Positions 15,044-22,559 of a stretch of 64,000 bases of DNA are shown here, piece after piece (the first letter of the stretch is position 1; the number at the start of each line of letters is the position of its first letter). The stretch is taken from the NCBI RefSeq assembly GCF_017355855.1, contig NZ_JAFEWD010000002.1, positions 124,001 through 188,000 of the forward strand, in the 5' to 3' direction. A model generated the notes under the pieces. The model was not told the DNA's origin. It worked only from the letters and a program-made list of their open reading frames with translations, and did no database searches. The DNA is from Pedobacter sp. SYSU D00535 (GTDB lineage: Bacteria > Bacteroidota > Bacteroidia > Sphingobacteriales > Sphingobacteriaceae). The translations under genes were made by a program, and so were the position numbers.

Positions 15044-16078
15044 ATGAATCATTCATCTACCATTCCGAATTCGGAAAACACTCTTGAGAACGTCGTTTTA
15101 AGGCCTGCTGGATTAAAAGAGTATGTAACGATTGCCCGCCCCGACCACTGGTTTAAAAACATCTTTATGTTGCCGGGAATGCTGTTCGCCTTTTTGGTTT
15201 ATAATACACCGCTCTCCTTTTCTTTTTTCTTCAACCTGGTTGCCGGAGTGGTAGCAACTTGTTTAATAGCCTCTGCAAACTATGTAATTAACGAATACCT
15301 GGACGCTGAATTTGATCGCTTCCATCCGCTCAAGAAGAACAGAAGTGCAGTACAAACCGTGTTAAATCCTGTCTATGTAGGTATTCAGTGGTTTGTTCTG
15401 GCAGGAGTTGGCCTAACGATATCGTACTTTATAAATATGCCTTTTTTGGCGCTGGAAGCCTTCCTGCTATTCATGGGTATCATGTATAATGTAAGACCTT
15501 TTCGTACAAAGGAAAGAGTGTATCTGGACGTTTTATCCGAGTCGGTAAACAATCCTATTCGTTTGGCACTGGGTTGGTTCATCTTTGTTCCGGCGGCACT
15601 GTTGCCTCAAAGCTTTTCTGATCCTTCATGGATGATCATTCCTCCTTCAAGTATCATCCTTGCCTACTGGATGGGTGGAGCATTTTTGATGGCTACCAAG
15701 CGTTTCGCCGAATACCGGTTCATCAACAATCCTGAACAAGCTGGATTATACCGTAGGTCGTTTAAATATTACACGGAAAACAGTCTCCTGATATCCATGT
15801 TCTTTTATGCGCTCACTTCAGCATTTTTCCTCGGGATTTTCCTGATTAAACACCGCATAGAGCTTATCATCAGCTTCCCATTCTTCGCCTTATTATTTGC
15901 CTGGTACCTGCAAATTGGATTGCGTAAGGATTCAGTAGTTCAAGGTCCGGAGAAACTACACCGCGAGAAAAAGTTTATGGCTTATGTGATCGCGTTCGTA
16001 GTACTGCTTATGGCGCTTATCTATATCGATATCCCCGCGTTAACCTGGTTTTTAAAACAGTCTTTTCAATACAATTAA
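15044..16078 (+). CDS. UbiA prenyltransferase, polyprenyl-phosphate phosphoribosyltransferase-like
   Basis: 344 residues, about eight to nine membrane helices. The first conserved loop reads NEYLDAEFDRFHPLKKNR (about residues 85-102), matching the NDxxDxxxDRxHPxKxxR signature of the decaprenylphosphoryl-5-phosphoribose synthase branch of UbiA more than menaquinone or haem enzymes. The second loop has YNVRPFRTKERVYLDVLSES. Such enzymes join phosphoribosyl pyrophosphate to a polyprenyl phosphate at the inner membrane. The GtrA gene follows, and a HAD phosphatase precedes. A different prenyl acceptor is possible. The start is ATG 15044. Confidence 0.82.
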   Translation: MNHSSTIPNSENTLENVVLRPAGLKEYVTIARPDHWFKNIFMLPGMLFAFLVYNTPLSFSFFFNLVAGVVATCLIASANYVINEYLDAEFDRFHPLKKNRSAVQTVLNPVYVGIQWFVLAGVGLTISYFINMPFLALEAFLLFMGIMYNVRPFRTKERVYLDVLSESVNNPIRLALGWFIFVPAALLPQSFSDPSWMIIPPSSIILAYWMGGAFLMATKRFAEYRFINNPEQAGLYRRSFKYYTENSLLISMFFYALTSAFFLGIFLIKHRIELIISFPFFALLFAWYLQIGLRKDSVVQGPEKLHREKKFMAYVIAFVVLLMALIYIDIPALTWFLKQSFQYN

Positions 16079-16096
16079 TAGTAAATAGTTCAATTG

Positions 16097-16129
16097 AGCC
16101 GGGGTGTCTCTGTCCCAACCCCGGCTTTT
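16097..16129 (+). terminator. Terminator between UbiA and GtrA genes
   Basis: Perfect 9-bp stem AGCCGGGGT / ACCCCGGCT with a 12-base loop and TTTT immediately after (126-129). It follows the UbiA stop by 18 bases and lies before GtrA (16153), so GtrA may be expressed at a lower level or from its own promoter. Confidence 0.75.
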
Positions 16130-16152
16130 AACAGTTTTCTTCAAGCATCTCA

Positions 16153-16557
16153 ATGAGCCGATCATCCGTTGTATTTGTAAAAGAATTGTCCAGATCTCAA
16201 GTAAGCCGATTTGTACTTGTTGGAGGCCTTTCCTTTTTAATTGAGTACGTCCTTTTTATTATTTTAGTTGATGTTGCCGGAATTAAGTACACTCAGGCAA
16301 ATCTGCCTGCCATGACAGTGGCCATCATCTGCAATTATTTCCTCACCAAATGGTTCGTCTTTCAACCCAAACGGCACAATGGTAAAATAACTTTTGTCCT
16401 CTTTACGCTGTTTACCCTAATGGGGGTAGTACTAAATCAGTTTATGCTTTGGTTTATGGTTGAACAGATTGCGGTGGACGTAAAAGTGAGTAAAGTACTA
16501 GCCGTAAGCACAGTAGCGATCTTCAACTATTTTACAAAAAAGCACTTCGTTTTCTAA
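16153..16557 (+). CDS. GtrA-family small membrane protein
   Basis: 134 residues with four membrane helices, starting FVLVGGLSFLIEYVLFIILV at about residue 17. RFVLVGG and the central FLTKWFVFQ match the GtrA family, whose members are thought to move polyprenyl-linked sugars across the inner membrane. It ends with FNYFTKKHFVF, the usual conserved end. Next to a UbiA-like prenyltransferase, a flippase role for the lipid-linked product is plausible. A strong terminator separates the two genes. Confidence 0.85.
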   Translation: MSRSSVVFVKELSRSQVSRFVLVGGLSFLIEYVLFIILVDVAGIKYTQANLPAMTVAIICNYFLTKWFVFQPKRHNGKITFVLFTLFTLMGVVLNQFMLWFMVEQIAVDVKVSKVLAVSTVAIFNYFTKKHFVF

Positions 16558-16590
16558 GTTTTAATTGCGTTTGCTTGATATAAATTCTTT

Positions 16591-16929
16591 TCAGGACCAC
16601 CAGCTTGTGGCGCTGCTCTGCTCTGAAAGATAATGGATACGTTTTGCAGCCATCAATCGTTGTTGTTCCGAGAGAGAAGCCTGATACAAAGACTCGTCGA
16701 AATCTTGGTTGAGTTTGCCGATTGCATAGAGAAAAACGAGACGAAAGTTCTCAAGTTCCGTATCTCTTACCCAGTTATACTTCAGAATATCCAAAAAACA
16801 TTGGTAGGCCTTTTTTCCGTTGCTGATACAAATCTTATTCAGCATTCCTTTCGAGATGAAAATACTTTGATTGGCACTATTGCTGCTGGTAATGCCCTTG
16901 TCATCCACTATCCAATTCTTGAGTTTCAT
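16591..16929 (-). CDS. Small hypothetical protein, paralogue of 2161-2496
   Basis: 112 residues, unknown function. It shares a pattern with the protein at 2161-2496: W at residue 6, Asp 10 and GIT, YQCFLDILKY, then ENFRLVFLYAIGKL and SLSEQQRLMAAKR. Identity is low by eye but the spacing is colinear over the whole length, which points to a family with at least two copies here. Cytoplasmic, no signal peptide. The start is an ATG preceded by ACCT. Ends with ATSWWS. Confidence 0.65.
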   Translation of the reverse strand: MKLKNWIVDDKGITSSNSANQSIFISKGMLNKICISNGKKAYQCFLDILKYNWVRDTELENFRLVFLYAIGKLNQDFDESLYQASLSEQQRLMAAKRIHYLSEQSSATSWWS

Positions 16930-17266
16930 AGGTTTGGTCTAAGTGCTACAATAGCGGGACTATGCCGGCCCCGCAGTTCTATCATCTGTGTGTGTTATTA
17001 ATCGAACACTATTCCTATGCTCCTAAAATCAACTTCCTTGCCAATTTGTGAAAAACATTCTCATCCCGTGAAGACTGCTTCCGATCTGCTTGATTATCAA
17101 TAAAAAGCAAAACTGTGTTGAATTTATAGCTTTTTGAAAGCGTTTAATTGTTCTACATAGTGAGGCTGCTATTTGTGACTAAGAAAGAAAGCAGCGCTCA
17201 GAACTACAAGCAGTTGGAAGAAGAATTGGAGAACTGAAACATTTGGGAAGCAGCGGAGTTGAAATC
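16930..17266. other. Intergenic stretch between divergent genes
   Basis: 337 bp between the minus-strand 16591 gene and the plus-strand 17267 gene; no clear gene. A 28-codon frame at 17017-17103 shares the leader ACTATTCCT-ATG with the UbiA gene. Promoters for both flanking genes must lie here, but I see no convincing box. Confidence 0.45.
17017..17103 (+). CDS. Possible 28-residue peptide
   Basis: Open frame MLLKSTSLPICEKH... ending LLDYQ. Its start is preceded by ACACTATTCCT, nearly the same leader as the UbiA gene (AACTATTCCT). No known motif. May be chance. Confidence 0.2.
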   Translation: MLLKSTSLPICEKHSHPVKTASDLLDYQ

Positions 17267-17923
17267 ATGGTGCCTTCAGCACCAATCGTTTTAGAAATGG
17301 AAGAAAAAAACTATACGGGTATTATCCCGAATCACGAAACAGGTAAGATAATTGACAGCGTTCGTTCAGTTGAATTAAACACCGAGGAAGAAGCGAAAGC
17401 CTTTTTTTCTCTCGCCAAAGAACGGCTACAGAACGTCAATCAATGGCATGAGATTGCAGGTGTAGGAAGCGCCCACTTCCAGTTGATAAATGCTGAGGGG
17501 AAGCAGGCAAACCGACTAGTTCACCAAGGCGATTTCTTTAAAATCGATGTTCCCGGCCCGGGCTCTGTGGCTGGCGACGGGTTCGATTGGGTAAGGGTGG
17601 AAGAAGTAAAGGAAGTATCAGAGGGAGAAATAGAAAGTCTGGGAATCCGGGTTCGTCCGGCTTCCAATCCTATGAGTCAGGACGACTCTATTGCGCACTT
17701 TTATTCAGAAGGCTCAACGAGTAACTTTACCGTCAGTCGTGAAAGGAATAAGATTACCGTTGGAATTTATGATAGAAATACCAAGCCGAATGAAGATACC
17801 AGTTCGGTTATTGACAAAGCCCGCGACTTTACTGTTGGCTTAGGTGCTGTAACTGCCTTTTCTGCCTTTCAGTGGGATAAATTGGCCGAAGGAATTCTGC
17901 GATCTACCGAAATTGGAGGTTAA
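17267..17923 (+). CDS. Hypothetical 218-residue protein
   Basis: Unknown function. The centre reads AKAFFSLAKERLQNVNQWHE, then GSAHFQLINAEGKQANRLVH and DFFKIDVPGPGSVAGDGFDW, a block I believe is conserved among Bacteroidetes hypothetical proteins. The rest has VRVEEVKE and a C-terminal ITVGIYDRNTKPNED region, with a Gly/Ala-rich end that may form a short helix. No signal peptide. Start taken at ATG 17267, since the upstream TTG at 17243 has no support; an ATG at 17297 is also possible. Confidence 0.68.
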   Translation: MVPSAPIVLEMEEKNYTGIIPNHETGKIIDSVRSVELNTEEEAKAFFSLAKERLQNVNQWHEIAGVGSAHFQLINAEGKQANRLVHQGDFFKIDVPGPGSVAGDGFDWVRVEEVKEVSEGEIESLGIRVRPASNPMSQDDSIAHFYSEGSTSNFTVSRERNKITVGIYDRNTKPNEDTSSVIDKARDFTVGLGAVTAFSAFQWDKLAEGILRSTEIGG

Positions 17924-18124
17924 GCTCGGGAAAGGGTTAAATGACCATCGTCACTTTTCAAAGAAAGCAGTGTCATTTTTTTGGGTCGTTTAGCTCCTGT
18001 AGTTTTACAGCGAAATTAAATGAAGGTTAATGGGCGATGCGTTTCGTATCCCTGTTCTTGGGTCAGGATATTCCGCTGATATCCCTAGAAAGGTAGCAAA
18101 GTTAGGAGCAGCTCCCTGAGATCT

Positions 18125-18259
18125 ATGGTAAATGATATCCTGATCAAGCGAATGCGCAAGCTCTACATGGAACAGATCGGGGATTTCATTGGGATAAGTA
18201 GCAGAGAAGGACTACCAAGCACTGCTCAATTCCTTATCGAAGTGCTACCTCAGAGATGA
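18125..18259 (+). CDS. Possible 44-residue small protein or gene remnant
   Basis: Open frame MVNDILIKRMRKLYM ... LPSTAQFLIEVLPQR. The mix of hydrophobic and charged residues looks protein-like, with a helical first half. It has no leader of note and could be the end of a broken gene. No family recognised. Confidence 0.3.
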   Translation: MVNDILIKRMRKLYMEQIGDFIGISSREGLPSTAQFLIEVLPQR

Positions 18260-18308
18260 TGCAAGGTGCGAATTGCCATTTAGAAGGGCGGCTTGCTTCT
18301 TGAATTGA

Positions 18309-18343
18309 GAAAATGCTCTCATCTTAGACACAAGAGCATTTTC
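18309..18343 (-). terminator. Terminator of the GT2 gene at 18348
   Basis: Perfect 11-bp stem GAAAATGCTCT / AGAGCATTTTC with a 13-base loop, starting four bases past the stop of the minus-strand gene. The A/T end of the stem gives TTTTC in the minus orientation. Confidence 0.7.
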
Positions 18344-18347
18344 AAGT

Positions 18348-19145
18348 TTATCCCAGAAGGAACTCCGGCGCGTTTACTTCGCGGTTCTCGATGGTGGTAG
18401 GCAACTCCAGGTGATAAGCGCCTGACGGGATGATGCCAAAGCCTCCATATCTTTCCATGAGTTTTACTTGCGCCAGCACATCTTCTCCACAATGATCTAC
18501 GGGCAACTGCTCCCAGAAATCAAAGCCCCCCGTTTCCTTCAGCTTTGCTGTGTCATATAGAATACAACCGCCCACCCAGGCCACTTTATATTTTCGTTGA
18601 TTCTCGGGAGTTATGCCTAGATTTACTGCCACATGGTGGATATTAGCAGCATTGTGAAGGGGATAGCGCTGCCATTTTTCAGTGCCCGGCCTAACTATTT
18701 CAGGTTCCACCGCATCTTCCCAGAATTCTATGTTTTGCTGGTGTGGCCGCCGATCTTCCAGGTAACTCAGGCCAATGAGAGCCATACCTGCGAAACCTGT
18801 CCGCTCTTCTTCAATGGCCTTCACCATCCGTTCAATCACATCCGGCTCCAGCACCACATCATCGTCCAAAAACAAGGAATAAGTTCCTGAAGAATTCTCG
18901 AGGAGAAATTGTCTCTGCTGAGCAATGCCCCTTTTGGGGAAGTTTGGCAAGATTTTCACCGGATTTTGATGAAATTCTAAAAGTCGTTTGATGGTCTGAA
19001 TAGTTTTATCATCGCCAACAAATGTATCGCTTTGATCAGCCACTACTACTTCAAAATCTTTAAATGTCTGCGCACAAAGCGCCGTAAGGGTGGCAGTCAG
19101 GGCGTGCCTCCGGTTGTATGTAGGAATCAATACAGATACTTTCAT
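18348..19145 (-). CDS. GT2-family glycosyltransferase
   Basis: 265 residues. GT-A fold: VSVLIPTYNRRHALTATLTA at the N-terminus, VVVADQSDT, and FLDDDVVLEPDVI carrying the DDD metal-binding triad. The C-terminal half has WVGGCILYD and a GEDVL acceptor-side motif, typical of enzymes that process surface glycans. ATG 19145 is preferred over the TTG 19151. It sits just downstream of a GT9 gene in the same direction (11-base gap), so the two work together. Sugar not identifiable. Confidence 0.85.
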   Translation of the reverse strand: MKVSVLIPTYNRRHALTATLTALCAQTFKDFEVVVADQSDTFVGDDKTIQTIKRLLEFHQNPVKILPNFPKRGIAQQRQFLLENSSGTYSLFLDDDVVLEPDVIERMVKAIEEERTGFAGMALIGLSYLEDRRPHQQNIEFWEDAVEPEIVRPGTEKWQRYPLHNAANIHHVAVNLGITPENQRKYKVAWVGGCILYDTAKLKETGGFDFWEQLPVDHCGEDVLAQVKLMERYGGFGIIPSGAYHLELPTTIENREVNAPEFLLG

Positions 19146-19156
19146 TTCCAAGAAAA

Positions 19157-20260
19157 TTAAGCTGCCAATACCTCTTTGTTTACTCCACTGCTTAGTAATT
19201 CATCGATCGCTTCCACGACAGATTCTACAGTTACATCTGCAACAAACGAGGTCTCGTGCTTACAGCTGCCATCGTCGTCCTTCCCGAATTTAGTAGCCGA
19301 AAGGCCGCACAGCGGGCAGTTGATGGAGAAAGAAGGAAGAGACCGGTTTTGACTTGTGCTCATGGGTAAGCCGGTAACTAAATTTCCGCACCAATAGATC
19401 CCTACGGTTGGAGTTTTTAGGGCGCGGGCCAGATGCAGTGGGCCGGTATCGTTCGAAACGAGAACATCGGCTAGAGAAAGCAGTCCCGTCATCCCCGATA
19501 GGGATAGCTGGCTGCAAAGATTCTTGATTTCTGTTTTGTACTTCACCTTGTCCATCACTTCATTCACCACCTCACTTTCAAATGGGACGCCGCTTATGTA
19601 CACATCATAGCCTTTCTCGAAAAGGTAGTCGGCAACGGCGGCAAAGTTTTCTCTGGGCCACCTCCGCCGCATGTCCGATGCCCCCGGATGGATCACTGCG
19701 ATCGGTTTATCACCTGGGCGGATAACTTTTCGTGCTTCAGCAAAATCTTTTTCCATCACTGCCGCTACCGGTTCTATCGCCGCCGTAGTGGCTCCCACTT
19801 TTGCAACCACTTCAAGGTACCTCAATACCTCGCTAAAGTAATAGACGTAAGGGACAGATATATCCAGCGGGGCTGCATTTGGCGTCTTAAGGCCAACGGT
19901 CAGCTTTGCTCCCAGCCGTAATAAAAAGGGATTCGAATTACCTCCGCCTCCATGAAGCTGGAAGGCAATGTCAAACTCCTCTTTATGCATTTCCGAAAAG
20001 AATTCGCTAAGTACGGCCTCGTCCGGTACAAACCCTTCTACTTCGCTGATGCCCCCATAAGGAGGAACTACCACCACTCGGTCTACCGGTCCCGGCCGGT
20101 CTTGCAGGTACTCTTTATGCCATTGCCGCCCCAGGTAGACTATTTCGGCCTGGGGGTAACGATCGCGCAAGGCCTGTAGAGCAGGCAATACAAAAATGTA
20201 GTCACCCAATGCGTTGGCCCGCAGAACGGCAATTTTTTTTACGTCAGAAGTGTTTATCAT
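19157..20260 (-). CDS. GT9 heptosyltransferase-family protein
   Basis: 367 residues, GT-B fold of the ADP-heptose:LPS heptosyltransferase family. The N-terminus reads KIAVLRANALGDYIFVLPAL, the hallmark of the acceptor domain, and the C-terminal donor domain has AVIHPGASDMRRRWPRENFA, then VLVSNDTGPLHLARALKTPT, in which the SNDTGPLH motif contacts the nucleotide sugar. The Cys-rich stretch near the end (NCPLCGLSATKFG, and CKHE) may bind metal. A second GT9 gene closes the heptose operon at 30956-32083, so heptose is the likely donor but is not proven. Confidence 0.85.
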   Translation of the reverse strand: MINTSDVKKIAVLRANALGDYIFVLPALQALRDRYPQAEIVYLGRQWHKEYLQDRPGPVDRVVVVPPYGGISEVEGFVPDEAVLSEFFSEMHKEEFDIAFQLHGGGGNSNPFLLRLGAKLTVGLKTPNAAPLDISVPYVYYFSEVLRYLEVVAKVGATTAAIEPVAAVMEKDFAEARKVIRPGDKPIAVIHPGASDMRRRWPRENFAAVADYLFEKGYDVYISGVPFESEVVNEVMDKVKYKTEIKNLCSQLSLSGMTGLLSLADVLVSNDTGPLHLARALKTPTVGIYWCGNLVTGLPMSTSQNRSLPSFSINCPLCGLSATKFGKDDDGSCKHETSFVADVTVESVVEAIDELLSSGVNKEVLAA

Positions 20261-20275
20261 AGTAGAGGTAAATTC

Positions 20276-20731
20276 TTATTCTAAATCGTCAGGGCGGGTA
20301 CACAGGCCGAGCAGTTCTGCCTGGGCTACAATATGTCCTTCCATCGCCTTTTCTACATCTTCACGCTCTGATGCTGCGGGCAGATCAAGCATGGTATCTA
20401 ATGCATAAAGGCGGAACCAGTAATGATGCGTACCCTGAAAATAACGTGGACAAGGACCCTCGTAGCCAAATGTATGGTTGTTGCATAATCCTTCAACGCC
20501 GCCCAGAGGTACTTTTCCTTCTTCGACACTTTGTGTAACGGCAGGGATGTTAAACACCATCCAATGAGTCCAGGGTTTCGGCGTAGCATCTACGTCTTCA
20601 ATAATCAATACGAAACTCTCCGCTTCCTGCGGAATGTCTTCAAATTGTAGGGGAGGACTGATATTCGGTCCGAGGCAAGTGTAGGGCTTGGAAATTTCCT
20701 GATTATGCTCAAAAGCAGATTTAATTTTCAT
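20276..20731 (-). CDS. YbhB/YbcL family PEBP-like protein
   Basis: 151 residues of the phosphatidylethanolamine-binding-protein fold (YbhB/YbcL in E. coli). Motifs: PNISPPLQFEDIPQEAESFV, then DVDATPKPWTHWMVFNIPA with the DxDxP/H ligand-site pattern, and a GPCPRYFQGTHHYWFRLYAL stretch with the conserved GxxPP-like GPCP. It has no signal peptide, so it is cytoplasmic. Function in bacteria is uncertain. The start ATG 20731 is embedded in a 13-bp inverted repeat. The gene is in the same direction as the GNAT/YajQ pair, 72 bases below. Confidence 0.85.
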   Translation of the reverse strand: MKIKSAFEHNQEISKPYTCLGPNISPPLQFEDIPQEAESFVLIIEDVDATPKPWTHWMVFNIPAVTQSVEEGKVPLGGVEGLCNNHTFGYEGPCPRYFQGTHHYWFRLYALDTMLDLPAASEREDVEKAMEGHIVAQAELLGLCTRPDDLE

Positions 20732-20772
20732 GAATATTCTTTGGTTTGAGCTTCAGAAACAAAGAATATTCA
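20731..20772 (-). promoter_or_regulatory. 13-bp inverted repeat abutting a start codon
   Basis: Perfect inverted repeat TGAATATTCTTTG (20731-20743) / CAAAGAATATTCA (20760-20772) with a 16-base spacer. In the mRNA of the PEBP gene the stem ends at the A of the AUG, so it covers the ribosome entry region. No T-run follows, so it is not a typical terminator. It could also be a DNA operator. Confidence 0.65.
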
Positions 20773-20803
20773 CGAAAAGTTTAGCGGGAAGGGTAAAAAA
20801 GAA

Positions 20804-21241
20804 CTAAGAAGCAAAAGGAGGCTTGCTATAAAGGTCAGTAGTGGATATTTCCATCATCCGTTCAGGATTCGAAAGTTCGGTGAATGCAAATTGCTTGTAT
20901 AAATTATGAGCATCCGCCGTTGCAAGCATCCATCGTCTTAAGTTTTGCAGGCCGGGGTGCTCCCTGATGAATTCCATCAGCTTTTTCGAGATGCCTTTCC
21001 CGCGATAGCGTGGCAGGATGAAAACATCGCCGAGGTACGCGAAGGTTGCGCAATCGGTAATTACGCGCGCAAATCCTATTTGCTGGTCGTCAAGGTAAAC
21101 GCCAAAACACATCGAGTGCTCTACCGAGCGCTTTACCACTTCAAAAGGTATGTTCTTAGCCCAATAAGATTCCTGACTCAAAAACTGGTGTACAAGCTCC
21201 AGGTCCAGCTTGGATTTGTCTGTTGAAATAAGCAGTTCCAC
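20804..21241 (-). CDS. GNAT family N-acetyltransferase
   Basis: 145 residues. The acetyl-CoA motif is LGDVFILPRYRGKGISKKLM (about residues 69-88); the following LATADAHNLYKQFAF fills the motif B role. The start is a GTG at 21241, five bases below the yajQ stop at 21247, so it is probably co-transcribed with yajQ. The substrate is unknown; the WxLATADAHxLY pattern occurs in acetyltransferases with small amine substrates. Confidence 0.82.
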   Translation of the reverse strand: MELLISTDKSKLDLELVHQFLSQESYWAKNIPFEVVKRSVEHSMCFGVYLDDQQIGFARVITDCATFAYLGDVFILPRYRGKGISKKLMEFIREHPGLQNLRRWMLATADAHNLYKQFAFTELSNPERMMEISTTDLYSKPPFAS

Positions 21242-21246
21242 CGCAG

Positions 21247-21738
21247 TTAGTTCCTCATGTTAATATACTGTAGGGGCTGCCCGAAATCTTCATTACGGCA
21301 TAGTGCGATCACTGCCTGGAGGTCGTCAATCTTTTTGGCCTGTACCCGAACCTGATCATCCATAATAGAAGCCTGAACTTTCAGTCCGCTGTCTTTTATT
21401 TTCTTCACGATCTTTTTTGCAGCTTCCTTATCGATACCCTCTTTGATCTTGATTTCTTTTCTGATCATATTACCGGATGCATACTGTTCCTTTCCCATAT
21501 CCAGGGCTTTGGGGTCAAGTTGTTGCTTTACCATCCGTGAAATGATGGAATCCTGGATGGCTTTCAGACGCATATCATCTTCGGTCACAATAGTGATCTC
21601 GTTGGTTTTCTTGTCCAGTTCCACAGTGCTTTTCGAGCCCTGAAAATCGTAGCGGTTTAAGATTTCTTTTTTCGCATTATTGATGGCGTTGTCAAGTGTC
21701 TGACCGTCAATTTTGCTTACAATATCAAAGGATGGCAT
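21247..21738 (-). CDS. yajQ: YajQ family nucleotide-binding protein
   Basis: 163 residues, full length for YajQ. Features: MPSFDIVSKIDGQTLDNAIN, the NRYDFQGS motif, the RMVKQQLDPKALD segment, and two ferredoxin-like halves ending with the IALCRNEDFGQPLQYINMRN C-terminus. The family is cytoplasmic and binds nucleotides; a cyclic di-GMP-sensing role was shown for some members, but whether this one does so is not visible here. A GNAT gene follows directly. The start is ATG 21738. Confidence 0.92.
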   Translation of the reverse strand: MPSFDIVSKIDGQTLDNAINNAKKEILNRYDFQGSKSTVELDKKTNEITIVTEDDMRLKAIQDSIISRMVKQQLDPKALDMGKEQYASGNMIRKEIKIKEGIDKEAAKKIVKKIKDSGLKVQASIMDDQVRVQAKKIDDLQAVIALCRNEDFGQPLQYINMRN

Positions 21739-21826
21739 AGCTTTTAATTTGAAGTTTTAAAAATAGTGGATAGATTTAAGAATAAAACAAATTGCATAAT
21801 AATTGTATTTATTTAGTTAAAAAAAC

Positions 21827-22441
21827 ATGAAGAAAAGGAAGTCGGATACCAGTAAGCCCACGAAGAAGAAAGTGAAGAAGGCCGAAAAAAAAGAGCTGCA
21901 GAGCGGAATTGCGGAGCGCCTTTTAACGGCTATCAATCTCCTTGGTCATGATGCAGAGCGACTAGCTAAAGATATAAAGAAGATGAGCAAGCAGATTGCT
22001 GAAAAGTTATCTGACCGGATAGAGAAAGTTAAAGAAACAGAGAAGAAGGAAGAAAAGAAGAAGGTTAAAAAGGTGAAGGAGCCGGAGAAGAAAGGCTTAA
22101 AAAAATCGATTAACAAGGCTGAGAAGGTAGTAGCAAAGGTGGCAGCAGTAAAAGAACCTGCCCAAGCTACCACAACTGATAAGGTATCCAATTTGCCTGA
22201 TTCTGAGGGAACTTCATTACCAGCGAAACGTGGCAGACGCAAAGTTGTGCCGGAAGAAGCGCAGGCACCTGCAGTTCAGCCGGCAAGGAGGAGAAGGGGT
22301 AGAGCTGCAGCATCAGCTGTAGAAGCTGAGCCAGCTAAAGCACCCGCGGCATCAAGAACTCCAAGAAGGAGGAAAGCAGCGCCGGCTGAAGATGTGAAAC
22401 CTCCAGCTGCTGAAGGCAACCAGGGAGATGAGACGACGTAG
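21827..22441 (+). CDS. Histone H1-like Lys/Ala-rich DNA-associated protein
   Basis: 204 residues of strongly basic, low-complexity sequence. Residues 1-25 are Lys-rich, then one ordered helix-like segment (ERLLTAINLLGHDAERLAKD, about 31-50) followed by coiled-coil-like KKMSKQIAEKLSDRIEKVKE, then Lys/Glu, Pro/Ala/Thr and finally ARRRRGRAA and TPRRRKAAP repeats. Such proteins resemble the C-terminus of histone H1 and usually bind DNA or RNA. Divergent from yajQ and upstream of ppk in the same direction, with 118 bp in between. The acidic segments near 130-190 are unusual for a pure nucleoid protein. Confidence 0.65.
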   Translation: MKKRKSDTSKPTKKKVKKAEKKELQSGIAERLLTAINLLGHDAERLAKDIKKMSKQIAEKLSDRIEKVKETEKKEEKKKVKKVKEPEKKGLKKSINKAEKVVAKVAAVKEPAQATTTDKVSNLPDSEGTSLPAKRGRRKVVPEEAQAPAVQPARRRRGRAAASAVEAEPAKAPAASRTPRRRKAAPAEDVKPPAAEGNQGDETT

Positions 22442-22483
22442 ATCACCGATACTAACAGTTGGGCATTTTAGGCTGACTTTCAA

Positions 22484-22518
22484 TTAATATTAAGTTAACA
22501 ATTAATTACACACATTTG
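22484..22518 (+). promoter_or_regulatory. Possible Pho-box-like promoter of ppk
   Basis: TTAATATTAAG (22484) and TTAACAATTAA (22495) repeat with an 11-bp period, and TTACA starts at 22506. They end next to CACATTTG (22511-22518), seven of eight matches to the TAnnTTTG box. The arrangement is that expected for a PhoB-type activator promoter. Inferred from spacing only. Confidence 0.4.
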
Positions 22519-22559
22519 CAGTCCCCGCCAAACAGTTGGGACTGTTTTAGTTTAGATAC

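Larger units (their letters stand above)
17924..18347. other. 424-bp stretch with one possible small frame
   Basis: No recognised gene. The only protein-like frame is 18125-18259, listed separately. A terminator at 18309-18343 belongs to the minus-strand gene that ends at 18348. The stretch 18030-18120 could be decayed coding DNA, but I cannot assign it. Confidence 0.5.
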
